A stretch of DNA of 18,160 nucleotides from CAZIKB01 sp964539665 (GTDB lineage: Bacteria; Zhuqueibacterota; Zhuqueibacteria; Oceanimicrobiales; Oceanimicrobiaceae), in the NCBI GenBank assembly GCA_964539665.1, contig CAZIKB010000130.1:1-18160 (forward strand), given 5' to 3'. Below are positions 1-6,957 of this stretch, one piece after another. The notes under the pieces were generated by a model. It ran no database searches. It worked only from the letters and a program-made list of their open reading frames with translations, and was not told the origin of the DNA. The translations under genes and the position numbers were made by a program. The stretch's first letter is position 1. Each line of letters begins with the position of its first letter.

Positions 1-1372
1 AATCCAGAATAACCGATCTGCCTTTAAAGTTGGGATGCTCATAAAGCTCTACCCAAGCTTCATCCATTGTCTTCACTATCGAACGGCCTTCCTCGGGACC
101 AAATTCAATCATCTTGACAGAACCGCCCGGCCCATCAGTGCCGTGTTCAGTCGCATAAACATAAAGTTTATTGTCCGGGCTAACATAGATTCCGCCCGCC
201 GCCTGGAAGTCACCCTCGAAATTACCAGAGTTTGCGGAAGGGTGCATTTTTCGTTTTGCGACTTTTGTGATGACTATGCCCTCGCCCCAGCCGAAGGGAT
301 CGCTTGTCTTGGTTTTTGGCACATCTACACGGTAGGCGTCCACAAAATCACTGCCCAACCGAAAAGGACCTGGGCACCGGCCATGTGTGCCTATCAGGTA
401 GATTTCTCCAGTTTGGCAATCCGTGACCAAATTCGTGTTCTGATACCCCTTGTCGCCATCATCGTATATAATATAATCGCACTCGAAAAGCCAATTTGTG
501 CCAGAAGGGTCGAGCTCATCGTGGTACCAACGATCCCAAAAGCCACCGCCCTGGTCATCCGTTAAGAAACCCGAGACATCTTCCAGTGTTGGGCTGATCC
601 AAAAATCCAACTCCCGAGCGTCTTTAGTGGCGCGCATCATCAGGTACTTGCTGTCCTCCAGTTTGACTATACCCATCGAATTGACGATGTTTTGAAAAAA
701 CTTTTCTTGCCAAACCGACACCGGCATTTGCGGGCTTGCCATATCGAAGAGCGAAATAAGAGCATTTGAATCCATCACATTACTGCTGTAGGCACCGATC
801 AAGAGATATTTGCCAATAGCCTGGATGCCACTGGGGTGCCAATATTCCGCAGTCGTTGTATTAGTGAGGTTGACAGATTTGACAATGTGGTCCTGCGGAT
901 TGGGTGGGACATTGCGTGTTAGTTGACCCCGCATAAGCCGGTTGGAACGAAGGCGGAGGCCATCCGTGTCTCGGGATGCAAACTCCACGACCGCAAAGTG
1001 AGCCGGCTGCTCTGGTAAAAAAGGGAACGGGAACGTCTGCTGTCCATGCGAGGACGATGTGACGACATATGGCAAGTCGAGATTTGTCCCTGAAATTATT
1101 GGAAGGCGCTGCACCCCTTGCCAATGGCGCTTCGTTCCGGAACCAGTAACCGTCGGGTAATTATCACTCCAGTTGAAACCGAGCGTCTCACCGTGATCTC
1201 GCAGCGTATTGACCGCGGCGATAACATTGTTAACACACGGGTTGCAATCCTCACTGCCTTTCGACGTCACGGTGTACCCTTTGTAAAATTCTTGTCCAAA
1301 TGCGACGGTCGCAAATAGGAAGAATGCTGGTAGAATACGAAGAATCAAAATACGATTACTCCATTTTGACAT
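1..1372 (-). CDS. Secreted protein with a C-terminal beta/gamma-crystallin-like repeat, 3' end outside the window
   Basis: An open frame of 457 codons without a stop runs from the ATG at 1372-1370 off the left edge, so the C terminus is missing. Residues 1-26 form a Sec signal peptide: a basic start (MSKWSNR), a hydrophobic core and a likely cut after AFG. The mature start has two cysteines in EDCNPC. The long middle part is rich in aromatic residues and short strand-like motifs (for example WHPSGIQAIGKYLLIGAY and GGIYVSPDNKLYVYATEHG), which resembles a beta-propeller or similar all-beta secreted protein; that fold is inference. The last visible residues, VELYEHPNFKGRSVILD, match the opening of a beta/gamma-crystallin Greek-key motif, a calcium-binding or structural module often found at the end of bacterial secreted proteins. 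No strong ribosome binding site is visible. The gene is more GC-rich than the DNA to its right. Function unknown. Confidence 0.8.
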   Translation of the reverse strand, partial: MSKWSNRILILRILPAFFLFATVAFGQEFYKGYTVTSKGSEDCNPCVNNVIAAVNTLRDHGETLGFNWSDNYPTVTGSGTKRHWQGVQRLPIISGTNLDLPYVVTSSSHGQQTFPFPFLPEQPAHFAVVEFASRDTDGLRLRSNRLMRGQLTRNVPPNPQDHIVKSVNLTNTTTAEYWHPSGIQAIGKYLLIGAYSSNVMDSNALISLFDMASPQMPVSVWQEKFFQNIVNSMGIVKLEDSKYLMMRATKDARELDFWISPTLEDVSGFLTDDQGGGFWDRWYHDELDPSGTNWLFECDYIIYDDGDKGYQNTNLVTDCQTGEIYLIGTHGRCPGPFRLGSDFVDAYRVDVPKTKTSDPFGWGEGIVITKVAKRKMHPSANSGNFEGDFQAAGGIYVSPDNKLYVYATEHGTDGPGGSVKMIEFGPEEGRSIVKTMDEAWVELYEHPNFKGRSVILD

Positions 1373-1538
1373 CCAGGATAATGTCGGGTCCCCAAAAACG
1401 AACACAACTTAGGGGCTGGACTATTCGCACGGACTGAAGGCACGTGCCACACAATGTATCTCATCACATTCTCCAAATTTTGTTAGTTGGAAATGATCTT
1501 AAGCATAACAAATTGATTTTTTGGCTTTTTGATTAACA

Positions 1539-1638
1539 TTCCAATTTAATTAATGAATTTTTATTTTGCAATTTAAAAATGATTCAAGTTGGTGAAAGTA
1601 TTCGAGTCAATTACGATAAATTATTAGAGCAAAAAATA
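1539..1638 (+). repeat. 100 bp direct repeat, left copy
   Basis: This stretch matches 3101-3200 in the same orientation over 100 bases, with 8 mismatches by hand alignment and no gaps. The last 60 bases contain a frame starting MIQVGESIRVNYDKLLE, which continues here to 44 codons (ends at about 1713). In the other copy the same frame stops after LLE because CAA is replaced by TAA. Similarity ends sharply after AAAAAATA. It may be the duplicated start of a lost gene or a mobile non-coding element; neither can be decided here. Confidence 0.85.
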
Positions 1639-1717
1639 AGTGAATACCTGACATTTCTTGCGGTTAAAAAGAGGGTGTCAGTGTCCACTCATAATTCACC
1701 CGTGAGACAATGAAGCT

Positions 1718-1849
1718 ATGACATACTCTTATACTTATGTTCTGCATTCAGAAAAAGACAAAGGTTTTATGTTGGTTCTACAAGAGTCCTGTAAGTATTA
1801 TAAATACAAATCTTCTCTGCTAGCTTATCGGAGAATGATTCGGTTTTAA
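1718..1849 (+). pseudogene. Possible GIY-YIG endonuclease remnant
   Basis: The short frame begins MTYSYTYVLHSEKDKGF, which resembles the N terminus of small UvrC-like GIY-YIG proteins (typically YVYVLxSxKDxxFYVGxT, about 80-100 residues). Directly after GF the next expected residues, YVGST, are present in another reading frame (tat gtt ggt tct aca), as if one T had been lost from a run of Ts near 1766-1770. The frame as it stands closes after 43 codons and the rest of the domain is not recognisable. The similarity is short and judged by eye, so this is tentative. Confidence 0.35.
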
Positions 1850-2005
1850 AATAAAACGGAAGAACTAAATGAAATACGGAATTCGAACGTGTTTTTAAAC
1901 CGTTGCGGGGATTCAGTGAAACAAACTTGATATTTAGTGAAATCTTTCCAATTTTCTACTGACGCTGATATCGCACCAGAGCCCGCAATCAAATGGAAGA
2001 AAAAG

Positions 2006-2176
2006 TTAGTGGACGGTTGACTGTGATTTATGAATTTGCTTTTTAAGCTTCCGAAGCAGGTTAGTCTGTTTATTCCAAAAACTCAATTCTTCTTCTAATG
2101 AAAAATCTTTGGTTTCTTTTCGAATCTTCTGAGCAGCCTTGTGCTTCATTTCAACACAATCAAATTTTTTATTCAT
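2006..2176 (-). CDS. Small antitoxin-like protein, unpaired (56 aa)
   Basis: A 56-codon frame starts at the ATG at 2176-2174, with a strong GGAGG ribosome binding site nine bases upstream, and ends with TAA at 2008-2006. The protein begins MNKKFDCVEMKHKAAQKI and continues with an acidic and basic helical segment (residues 23-50: DFSLEEELSFWNKQTNLL and a lysine-rich end). Short proteins with an FDCVEMK start followed by an LEEELxxW helix are, from memory, common beside type II toxin genes such as PIN-domain toxins, so I read it as an antitoxin-like protein. No toxin frame is found downstream on this strand between 1640 and 2005. The nearest candidate partners are the MNT/HEPN genes, which lie upstream on the same strand with 154 bases between. 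It is either an orphan, a solitary regulator, or linked to that pair. Confidence 0.7.
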   Translation of the reverse strand: MNKKFDCVEMKHKAAQKIRKETKDFSLEEELSFWNKQTNLLRKLKKQIHKSQSTVH

Positions 2177-2235
2177 ATCTCATAACCTCCAATGGAGAAT
2201 AAATGGCAATTTGATGATGACCTTCTAAAACATTT

Positions 2236-2263
2236 ATTGCATTGTATAATGGTATTTTGTCAA
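2236..2263 (-). promoter_or_regulatory. Candidate promoter of the small antitoxin-like gene
   Basis: On the minus strand a perfect TTGACA (2263-2258) is followed after 16 bases by TGCAAT (2241-2236), four of six matches to the -10 consensus, about 60 bases upstream of the ATG at 2176. If real, the small gene is transcribed separately from the MNT/HEPN genes. The -10 match is weak. Confidence 0.35.
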
Positions 2264-2330
2264 GTGTCTAGGTGAACAACTGGTTTACGCTGGTGCAGAG
2301 TCATAATTGCGGTTGTGCCCCACACACTTA

Positions 2331-2747
2331 TTAGGAGTGTGAATTTTCTATATCTTCATCATTTTGGGCGGCTTTTTTCAGAACGTAAACCTTAATTTCC
2401 TGTGCGCGTTTTAAAGCTGTCTCCATGTCCGATTCATCGATGTCCATTGGGAATGGATATCTAATCTTAACACCATAGTCGGTTAGAAGCAGGCAGTCTT
2501 CTCCTATTTTTATGAAGTCTTTATCATACTTTTGACATATTTTGTTTAACTGAACTAAATCATGAGTTTTCTTTATTCCTTCTCCTAATAGGGCAAGAAA
2601 TCCTTTTAAATATTTCTCTGCTGACTGCTGACAATGGTAACAAATTATCTCAATTGGGAGAGGTTGCATAGTCTGTAAAAACTGTGCCGAGGATAGATCA
2701 GTCTCGGCAATCTTAAACCATTCTTGAGCAATATCCTTAGTTTCCAT
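2331..2747 (-). CDS. HEPN domain protein of an MNT/HEPN pair
   Basis: The 138-residue helical protein has the pattern of the COG2250-type HEPN family: YHCQQSAEKYLKGFL (37-51), THDL (61-64) and YGVKIRYPF (91-99). In two-gene MNT/HEPN toxin-antitoxin modules the HEPN protein is usually the toxin (an RNase) and the MNT partner neutralises it, in studied cases by adding AMP to a tyrosine. The start ATG lies inside the end of the nucleotidyltransferase gene (11-base overlap), which shows translational coupling. The RX4-6H motif typical of RNase-active HEPN toxins is not seen; the conserved arginine at 96 is followed by YPF and no histidine. The protein may therefore be non-catalytic or use another site. 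The family call is firm, the toxin role is inferred from context. Confidence 0.85.
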   Translation of the reverse strand: METKDIAQEWFKIAETDLSSAQFLQTMQPLPIEIICYHCQQSAEKYLKGFLALLGEGIKKTHDLVQLNKICQKYDKDFIKIGEDCLLLTDYGVKIRYPFPMDIDESDMETALKRAQEIKVYVLKKAAQNDEDIENSHS

Positions 2748-3063
2748 AAACTCTCATTCCATCAGTTACAATTTTGTATTCTAAGGTATTTTTGAGGTTA
2801 GCTCTTTCAGTAAATTCTTTTTCATTATAAACCAATATATCAAGAGAGTTCGGAATCAGATCCAGTAATTCCCGTCTTATTTCCCTGATTAGCTCTATTT
2901 TTCTTTTTTCTTTAAGGTCAGCAACCACACATAAATCAATGTCACTATCTTTATCTGGCTTACCATAAGCATAAGAACCAAAGACTATAATTTGCTTGGC
3001 GTCAAATTTTTTGGTCAATGTGTCTTTAAGTATCTCGATTTGTTTGTTTATCTGATTTGCCAT
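2737..3063 (-). CDS. MNT-type minimal nucleotidyltransferase
   Basis: This 108-residue protein belongs to the DNA polymerase beta-like nucleotidyltransferase superfamily. It carries the catalytic pattern G-S-x10-D-x-D (G29, S30, D41, D43 in GSYAYGKPDKDSDIDLCV). Known family members paired with HEPN proteins act as antitoxins that adenylylate the HEPN toxin. The catalytic signature here is complete. I choose the ATG at 3063-3061 because AGGTG lies six bases upstream; a GTG three codons further upstream overlaps that binding site and is less likely. The gene comes first in the pair and overlaps the HEPN gene by 11 bases. Confidence 0.88.
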   Translation of the reverse strand: MANQINKQIEILKDTLTKKFDAKQIIVFGSYAYGKPDKDSDIDLCVVADLKEKRKIELIREIRRELLDLIPNSLDILVYNEKEFTERANLKNTLEYKIVTDGMRVYGN

Positions 3064-3100
3064 TTTTTTCACCTAATTTGTATTTTACTTAAAACGAAGG

Positions 3101-3200
3101 TTCCAATTTAATTAACGAAATATTATTTTGCAAATAAAAAATGATTCAAGTTGGTGAAAGCATTCGAGTCAATTACGATAATTTATTAGAGTAAAAAATA
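3101..3200 (+). repeat. 100 bp direct repeat, right copy
   Basis: This is the partner of 1539-1638, same orientation, 92 of 100 bases identical. It begins 38 bases upstream of the nucleotidyltransferase start. The frame MIQVGESIRVNYDNLLE in this copy is closed by TAA. The two copies enclose about 1.46 kb containing the MNT/HEPN pair and the small antitoxin-like gene. Confidence 0.85.
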
Positions 3201-3256
3201 TGTTAGATTTACAAGACTAATGTAAAAAGCGTTAATGAACAAATTTTCTTCTTGAT

Positions 3257-3275
3257 CTCCGCGTCCTCAGCGGTG
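3257..3275. repeat. Short GC-rich motif shared with the 9651-9774 inverted repeat
   Basis: CTCCGCGTCCTCAGCGGTG stands out in AT-rich DNA and resembles CTCTGCGTCCTCAG...CTGCGGTG at 9746-9772. It looks like a shortened member of the same dispersed repeat family, located just downstream of the YcjF-like gene's stop. Confidence 0.5.
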
Positions 3276-3298
3276 TAGAATTATTATTCAATCTAACC

Positions 3299-4348
3299 TT
3301 ATTTCCATTTAAATATCCTGGCAATTTGGTCGATTCCAAAAACAATCGGTTTATTCGCAATCGTAGCCACATCTTTCAACATCTCTATTGGATAAGCAGT
3401 AAGTTTAGTCGTCCCATCAATCACTTTGTCCATAGTTCTGACAAAAAGATGGCCAACCGGATTTACTGCCAGCATGACATAATCCACGGTTTTCTCTTTA
3501 CTCATTCGCAGTAATTCAAGTACCATTTTGTCCAGTATATCTGCCGTGATGAATTTAGTCGTTCTTATGATGAATTCAGCGGAAGGGTAGAGGTCCTTTT
3601 CTGAATTAATAGTGACTTTTTTACAATAATTTTCCGTGATGAGTGAGATTCTGGTTAAGAGCGCCGCATTCACAAAGCCATCTGCCAGCGAGCCAAAAAT
3701 TTTATCTGCAAACGGAACGCTTTTAAAGCTGTCTGTGGCGAATTTTGAAAACAATTCCTGGGTAGCATATTCCACCCCTTCGGAGCCGCCAATAGCCATG
3801 GAGAAATAGACTTTTTTAGCAATGGCCCATAAATCTTTGTTGGACACCCGACCGTGGTATAAAATGAATAAATCTTTGACCAGATTTACACTGGAAGATA
3901 AAATAAGAATGGCATCCAAAAAGCCGTTTTGTGAGATGCTGGAGCTGTAAAAAAGCTGCAAAACATACTTCTTTCTGACCAATTCACATTCTGTTTCCAG
4001 GATAGGGATAATCTTTTTATACCCTTCTTCATTTTCTTCAATGCTATCAAAATCAACGTTTGCATTAATTAAAAATTGATTACGTTTAAAATTCTGGATG
4101 CGTTGCCGAATGATTTCAGGAGCTTTGTTTATATCCGTAATTGGTGCATAGTTTTTTGGTATTTTAATTATTTTATAAATTGGAATGGCAATGAAATAAA
4201 AAATGATTCCTGCCAATATGATCAATGTAAGATATCCAAAAACGGGATGGAGTGACCTTGTTAGAACGTAGAGCTCTAATAGTTCACGAAGAATGAAATA
4301 AGTGAGAAATATGGCAAAGAAAAATAGTATTCTACGGACGATTTTCAT
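3299..4348 (-). CDS. YcjF/DUF697-like inner membrane protein
   Basis: The 349-residue protein has two membrane segments near the N terminus (about 7-27 and 37-60), then a charged cytoplasmic stretch. A DUF697-like region with several amphipathic or hydrophobic helices follows (about 130-260, including SSISQNGFLDAILILSSSVNLVKDLF and GSEGVEYATQELF). Arrangement and length match the YcjF family (about 350 residues). In enterobacteria this family is encoded next to the YcjX GTPase-like protein and is tied to stress or phage-shock responses, but its biochemical role is unknown. No YcjX homologue lies beside it here, and its neighbours are decayed or toxin-antitoxin genes. No ribosome binding site is visible before the ATG at 4348-4346. 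The family assignment is from memory of sequence patterns. Confidence 0.65.
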   Translation of the reverse strand: MKIVRRILFFFAIFLTYFILRELLELYVLTRSLHPVFGYLTLIILAGIIFYFIAIPIYKIIKIPKNYAPITDINKAPEIIRQRIQNFKRNQFLINANVDFDSIEENEEGYKKIIPILETECELVRKKYVLQLFYSSSISQNGFLDAILILSSSVNLVKDLFILYHGRVSNKDLWAIAKKVYFSMAIGGSEGVEYATQELFSKFATDSFKSVPFADKIFGSLADGFVNAALLTRISLITENYCKKVTINSEKDLYPSAEFIIRTTKFITADILDKMVLELLRMSKEKTVDYVMLAVNPVGHLFVRTMDKVIDGTTKLTAYPIEMLKDVATIANKPIVFGIDQIARIFKWK

Positions 4349-4368
4349 AGTAGTATAAGATAATTTGG

Positions 4369-4640
4369 TTAATCGGTTTTGACAATTACTGAAACAGGAT
4401 AGTGTTCGCTGGTCTGAGCATATTTGTAGTTTTGCGAATTAATGACTTCCTGGATTTCATGCTCAACCTTGCCTGACCGGGATTCAACTTGAATGTTGCC
4501 TGTGCCGTTGACTATACTTTGAGTAAATAGAACATGATCGAGTAAAATCTTGGATTTGCGATCGGGCTCGACAAAGTCGTCGAACCGTACAGTCCATCGA
4601 GTTTTTCAATGTTCCAACTGGTTACTTTTAGTTGTCTCAT
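4369..4640 (-). pseudogene. Endonuclease/exonuclease/phosphatase family remnant with the middle deleted
   Basis: The frame starts at the ATG at 4640-4638 behind a good AAAGGA site and reads MRQLKVTSWNIEKLDGL, the typical first strand of the EEP (exonuclease III/DNase I/phosphatase) fold with its WNIE motif. At about 4580-4600 the match jumps into another frame that reads RFDDFVEPDRKSKILLDHVL and ends in SEHYPVSVIVKTD. That is the typical C terminus of the fold, with the LLDH and S-x-H-Y-P-V motifs carrying a catalytic Asp and His. About 90 codons remain of a family that is usually 250-330 residues, so an internal deletion with a frameshift has removed the centre. It cannot make an active enzyme. 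Confidence 0.75.
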
Positions 4641-4677
4641 GGTTTTTCCTTTACAAGTTTTAATTTTAATCATACTG

Positions 4678-4929
4678 TTATTTAGTGAATAATTCTTTTA
4701 TAAGTTTAGCTTTCGGTATTTGTAAATAATTCACTGAATGGTTTAAAATATTATTAAGTGTGCCAATTTTGATTTCTTTGTGGTCTGGAATTGTTATTTT
4801 GTGGCCATGACCTTTAAAATTAGAAATCAAGCGAATGTGACTTCCTTTTTCTCTAACAATATTATAGCCAAAATTTATCAATAAAAGAGTTAATTCCCGA
4901 CCCGAAATATTTCTGGGAATTTTAGACAT
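4678..4929 (-). CDS. hicA: HicA-type mRNA interferase toxin
   Basis: The 83-residue protein matches the HicA family, with the double-stranded RNA-binding-like fold and the GSH motif around the catalytic histidine (GSHIRL, His31), followed by HGHKITIPDH and a C-terminal helix. HicA cleaves mRNA and tmRNA and is held by HicB. The ATG at 4929-4927 is chosen because it overlaps the hicB stop by eight bases, the usual coupling. An upstream in-frame ATG would extend the protein by eight residues lying wholly inside hicB. The binding site AGAGGA is about 12 bases upstream of the chosen start. All expected residues are present, so it is probably active. Confidence 0.9.
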   Translation of the reverse strand: MSKIPRNISGRELTLLLINFGYNIVREKGSHIRLISNFKGHGHKITIPDHKEIKIGTLNNILNHSVNYLQIPKAKLIKELFTK

Positions 4930-5140
4930 TTGTAAAGGTTTCCTCTTTAACAATATGCAGGCGCACTATTTTAGGTATGTCTTTTTCACTATCAAAATGA
5001 CACCGAAGTGCATCTTTAATATTTGCTTTAAGTTCATCTAAATTTTCGCCTTCGGTGAAGATGGAATGTCCTAACGCTCTTGCGTTATATCCTCCTTCTG
5101 GATCTTCCTCTACCATAAATATAATTTCTTTTACAGTCAT
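4922..5140 (-). CDS. hicB: HicB-type antitoxin
   Basis: The 72-residue protein has the HicB partial RNase H-like fold pattern: EIIFMVEEDPEGGYNARALG, then FTEGENLDELKANIKDALRCHF. The gene has a GGAGAA site seven bases before the ATG and lies upstream of hicA, overlapping it by eight bases, so the antitoxin is made first. There is no obvious helix-turn-helix or ribbon-helix-helix extension after the core, so DNA binding for autoregulation is not evident from this short form. Confidence 0.9.
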   Translation of the reverse strand: MTVKEIIFMVEEDPEGGYNARALGHSIFTEGENLDELKANIKDALRCHFDSEKDIPKIVRLHIVKEETFTNV

Positions 5141-5160
5141 GCTGTATTCTCCATTTGATT

Positions 5161-5189
5161 GATATATTTTATTTGGCCATTTGTAACAA
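5161..5189 (-). promoter_or_regulatory. Candidate hicBA promoter
   Basis: On the minus strand TTGTTA (5189-5184) and TATATC (5166-5161) are spaced by 17 bases, each with four of six consensus matches, about 20 bases before the hicB start. Position and spacing are good, sequence match is moderate. Confidence 0.35.
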
Positions 5190-5308
5190 AAATATACTTG
5201 CTATTTGTTTTTAAATGGATTACTTTTTTGGAACATTTCTCAATTATGATTTCTATTCATAGTAACTTAAATATAGTCAAAGTCTCTAAATAAAGAAAGT
5301 AAATTTTT

Positions 5309-6784
5309 ATGGCTGTTAATTCAATTTCCAAATCTCGTGAATATGTTTTAGGCGATATGCCGCCTGAGGAATTTCGAAAATTTGGTCATGAACTGATTGA
5401 CTGGGTAGCGGCTTTTCTGGAAAAGATCGATCAACATCCTGTTTTGCCAGATGTGAAGCCCGGCGACATTCGAAGTTTACTCCCGGATGCGGCGCCAAAT
5501 TCAGGCGAGTCGATGGGGGACATTCTTGCTGATATTGATAAAATAATCATGCCCGGTATGACCCACTGGAACCATCCAGCCTTCTTTGCTTATTTTGCAA
5601 TGACCGGCAGCGGACCGGCCATTCTCGGAGAACTCCTGAGCGCGGCGTTTAACATTAACGGTATGTTGTGGAAAAGCTGTCCTTCCTCTACTGAACTCGA
5701 ACAGGTCACGATTGACTGGCTTCGGCAGATGCTTGGGCTTCCGCGGGATTTTTGGGGCATCATTTACGACACCGCTTCCATCAGCAGCATGCATGCCATT
5801 GCTGCAGCCAGGGAGCAGCTCACCGATTTAAACGTGCGGGAAGAGGGATTAGCCGGGCGTCCGGAGGTGCCGCGATTGCGGCTTTACACATCGGAGCAAG
5901 CTCATTCATCTATCGAGAAAGCTGCGATAACACTCGGAATTGGCCAGGCGGGTGTGCGAAAAATACCTGTCGATGAATCATTTCGGATGCAGCCGAATCT
6001 CCTTCTTCAGGCAATAAAAGAAGATCGGGAAAAGGGCTGGCGGCCTTTTTGTGTGGTTGCCACCGTTGGTACAACTTCATCAACCAGCATTGATCCGGTG
6101 CCGGCGATAGCGGATATTTGTGAACAGGAGAATCTGTGGCTGCATGTGGATGCGGCTTATGGTGGAGCTGCCGCACTTGTGCCTGAGATGGCTCACGTTC
6201 TAAATGGATGTGACCGGGCCGATTCCATCGTCGTAAATCCACACAAGTGGTTGTTTGTGCCGGTTGACATAAGCACATTTTATACCCGTAAACCTGAAGT
6301 TTTACGGCAAGCGTTCAGTTTAGTGCCGGAATATCTGCGCACACAAGAGGACAGTAAAGTAGAAAATTACATGGATTATGGTTTGCAACTGGGTCGTAGA
6401 TTTCGCGCTTTAAAATTGTGGTTTGTTCTGCGCTATTTCGGAAGCGAGGGGATGGCAGCGCGTATTCGGAATCATATAAATCTTGCCCAAAAATTTGCCG
6501 GTTGGGTTGATGATTCGCCCGACTTTGAACGCATGTCGCCCGCGCCTTTCAGTACCGTTTGTTTTCGCGCTCATCCAGTCGATTTGCAGGATGAACAGGA
6601 ATTGAATCGGTTAAATGAGCGCTTGCTTGAGGCAGTAAACGATACACGCGAAGTGTTTTTATCTCATACTAAGTTGAATGAGAAGTTTGTGATTAGGCTG
6701 ACTATCGGCAATTTGCGAACTGAGGAGCGGCATGTCCGAAGAGCCTGGGAGATTTTGTGTGATAAGCTAGGGGAATTGAAATAA
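5309..6784 (+). CDS. PLP-dependent group II decarboxylase (aromatic amino acid decarboxylase family)
   Basis: The 491-residue protein is a full-length member of the pyridoxal-phosphate-dependent decarboxylase family (glutamate, histidine, DOPA and tryptophan decarboxylases; usual length 470-490). Seen in order: the N-terminal dimer arm with GHELIDWVAAFLEKI; the MTHWNHPAFFAYF substrate-site segment; His199 in EQAHSSIEKA, which would stack on the PLP ring; Asp281 in HVDAAYGG, which would bind the pyridine nitrogen; and Lys313 in NPHKWLFVP, the Schiff-base lysine. All key residues are present, so it should be active and produce an amine by decarboxylation. The sequence resembles the aromatic-L-amino-acid decarboxylase branch more than the glutamate branch, but the substrate cannot be fixed. 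It is cytoplasmic. Weak AAAGAAAG site upstream. It is clearly more GC-rich than the genes on both sides. Confidence 0.92.
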   Translation: MAVNSISKSREYVLGDMPPEEFRKFGHELIDWVAAFLEKIDQHPVLPDVKPGDIRSLLPDAAPNSGESMGDILADIDKIIMPGMTHWNHPAFFAYFAMTGSGPAILGELLSAAFNINGMLWKSCPSSTELEQVTIDWLRQMLGLPRDFWGIIYDTASISSMHAIAAAREQLTDLNVREEGLAGRPEVPRLRLYTSEQAHSSIEKAAITLGIGQAGVRKIPVDESFRMQPNLLLQAIKEDREKGWRPFCVVATVGTTSSTSIDPVPAIADICEQENLWLHVDAAYGGAAALVPEMAHVLNGCDRADSIVVNPHKWLFVPVDISTFYTRKPEVLRQAFSLVPEYLRTQEDSKVENYMDYGLQLGRRFRALKLWFVLRYFGSEGMAARIRNHINLAQKFAGWVDDSPDFERMSPAPFSTVCFRAHPVDLQDEQELNRLNERLLEAVNDTREVFLSHTKLNEKFVIRLTIGNLRTEERHVRRAWEILCDKLGELK

Positions 6785-6957
6785 ATGATTTAACTCTTTT
6801 TGAAAAATATAAAATTAGAATTGATAGATGGAGGTGGCCTATTTGAAATTATAGATATTGTATCGTCTGAAGATTTAACAAGTAGAGTGATTGACGTTTT
6901 TATTAGGACTTTGATTTTATTATTGAAAATACTAAAAATAGGAGGGATGAGTTTTTA

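Larger units (their letters stand above)
1373..2005. other. Gene-poor AT-rich stretch with remnants
   Basis: No intact gene of convincing quality is seen here. It holds a 10-base perfect palindrome (GGCACGTGCC, 1439-1448) about 70 bases upstream of the left secreted-protein gene, the left copy of a 100 bp direct repeat, and a short frame resembling the start of a GIY-YIG protein. From 1850 to 2005 I see nothing recognisable on either strand. Confidence 0.6.

Noticed and set aside
35..1318. Several plus-strand frames of 60-180 codons and a minus-strand frame at 861-1124
   Set aside because: They are shadows of the continuous minus-strand secreted-protein gene, which has a signal peptide and no stop over 457 codons.
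1439..1448. Perfect 10-base palindrome GGCACGTGCC upstream of the left gene as an operator
   Set aside because: A single short palindrome without a second site, a visible promoter or a nearby regulator gene is too weak.
2245..2250. TATAAT on the plus strand as a promoter
   Set aside because: No -35 element at proper distance and no plus-strand gene follows.
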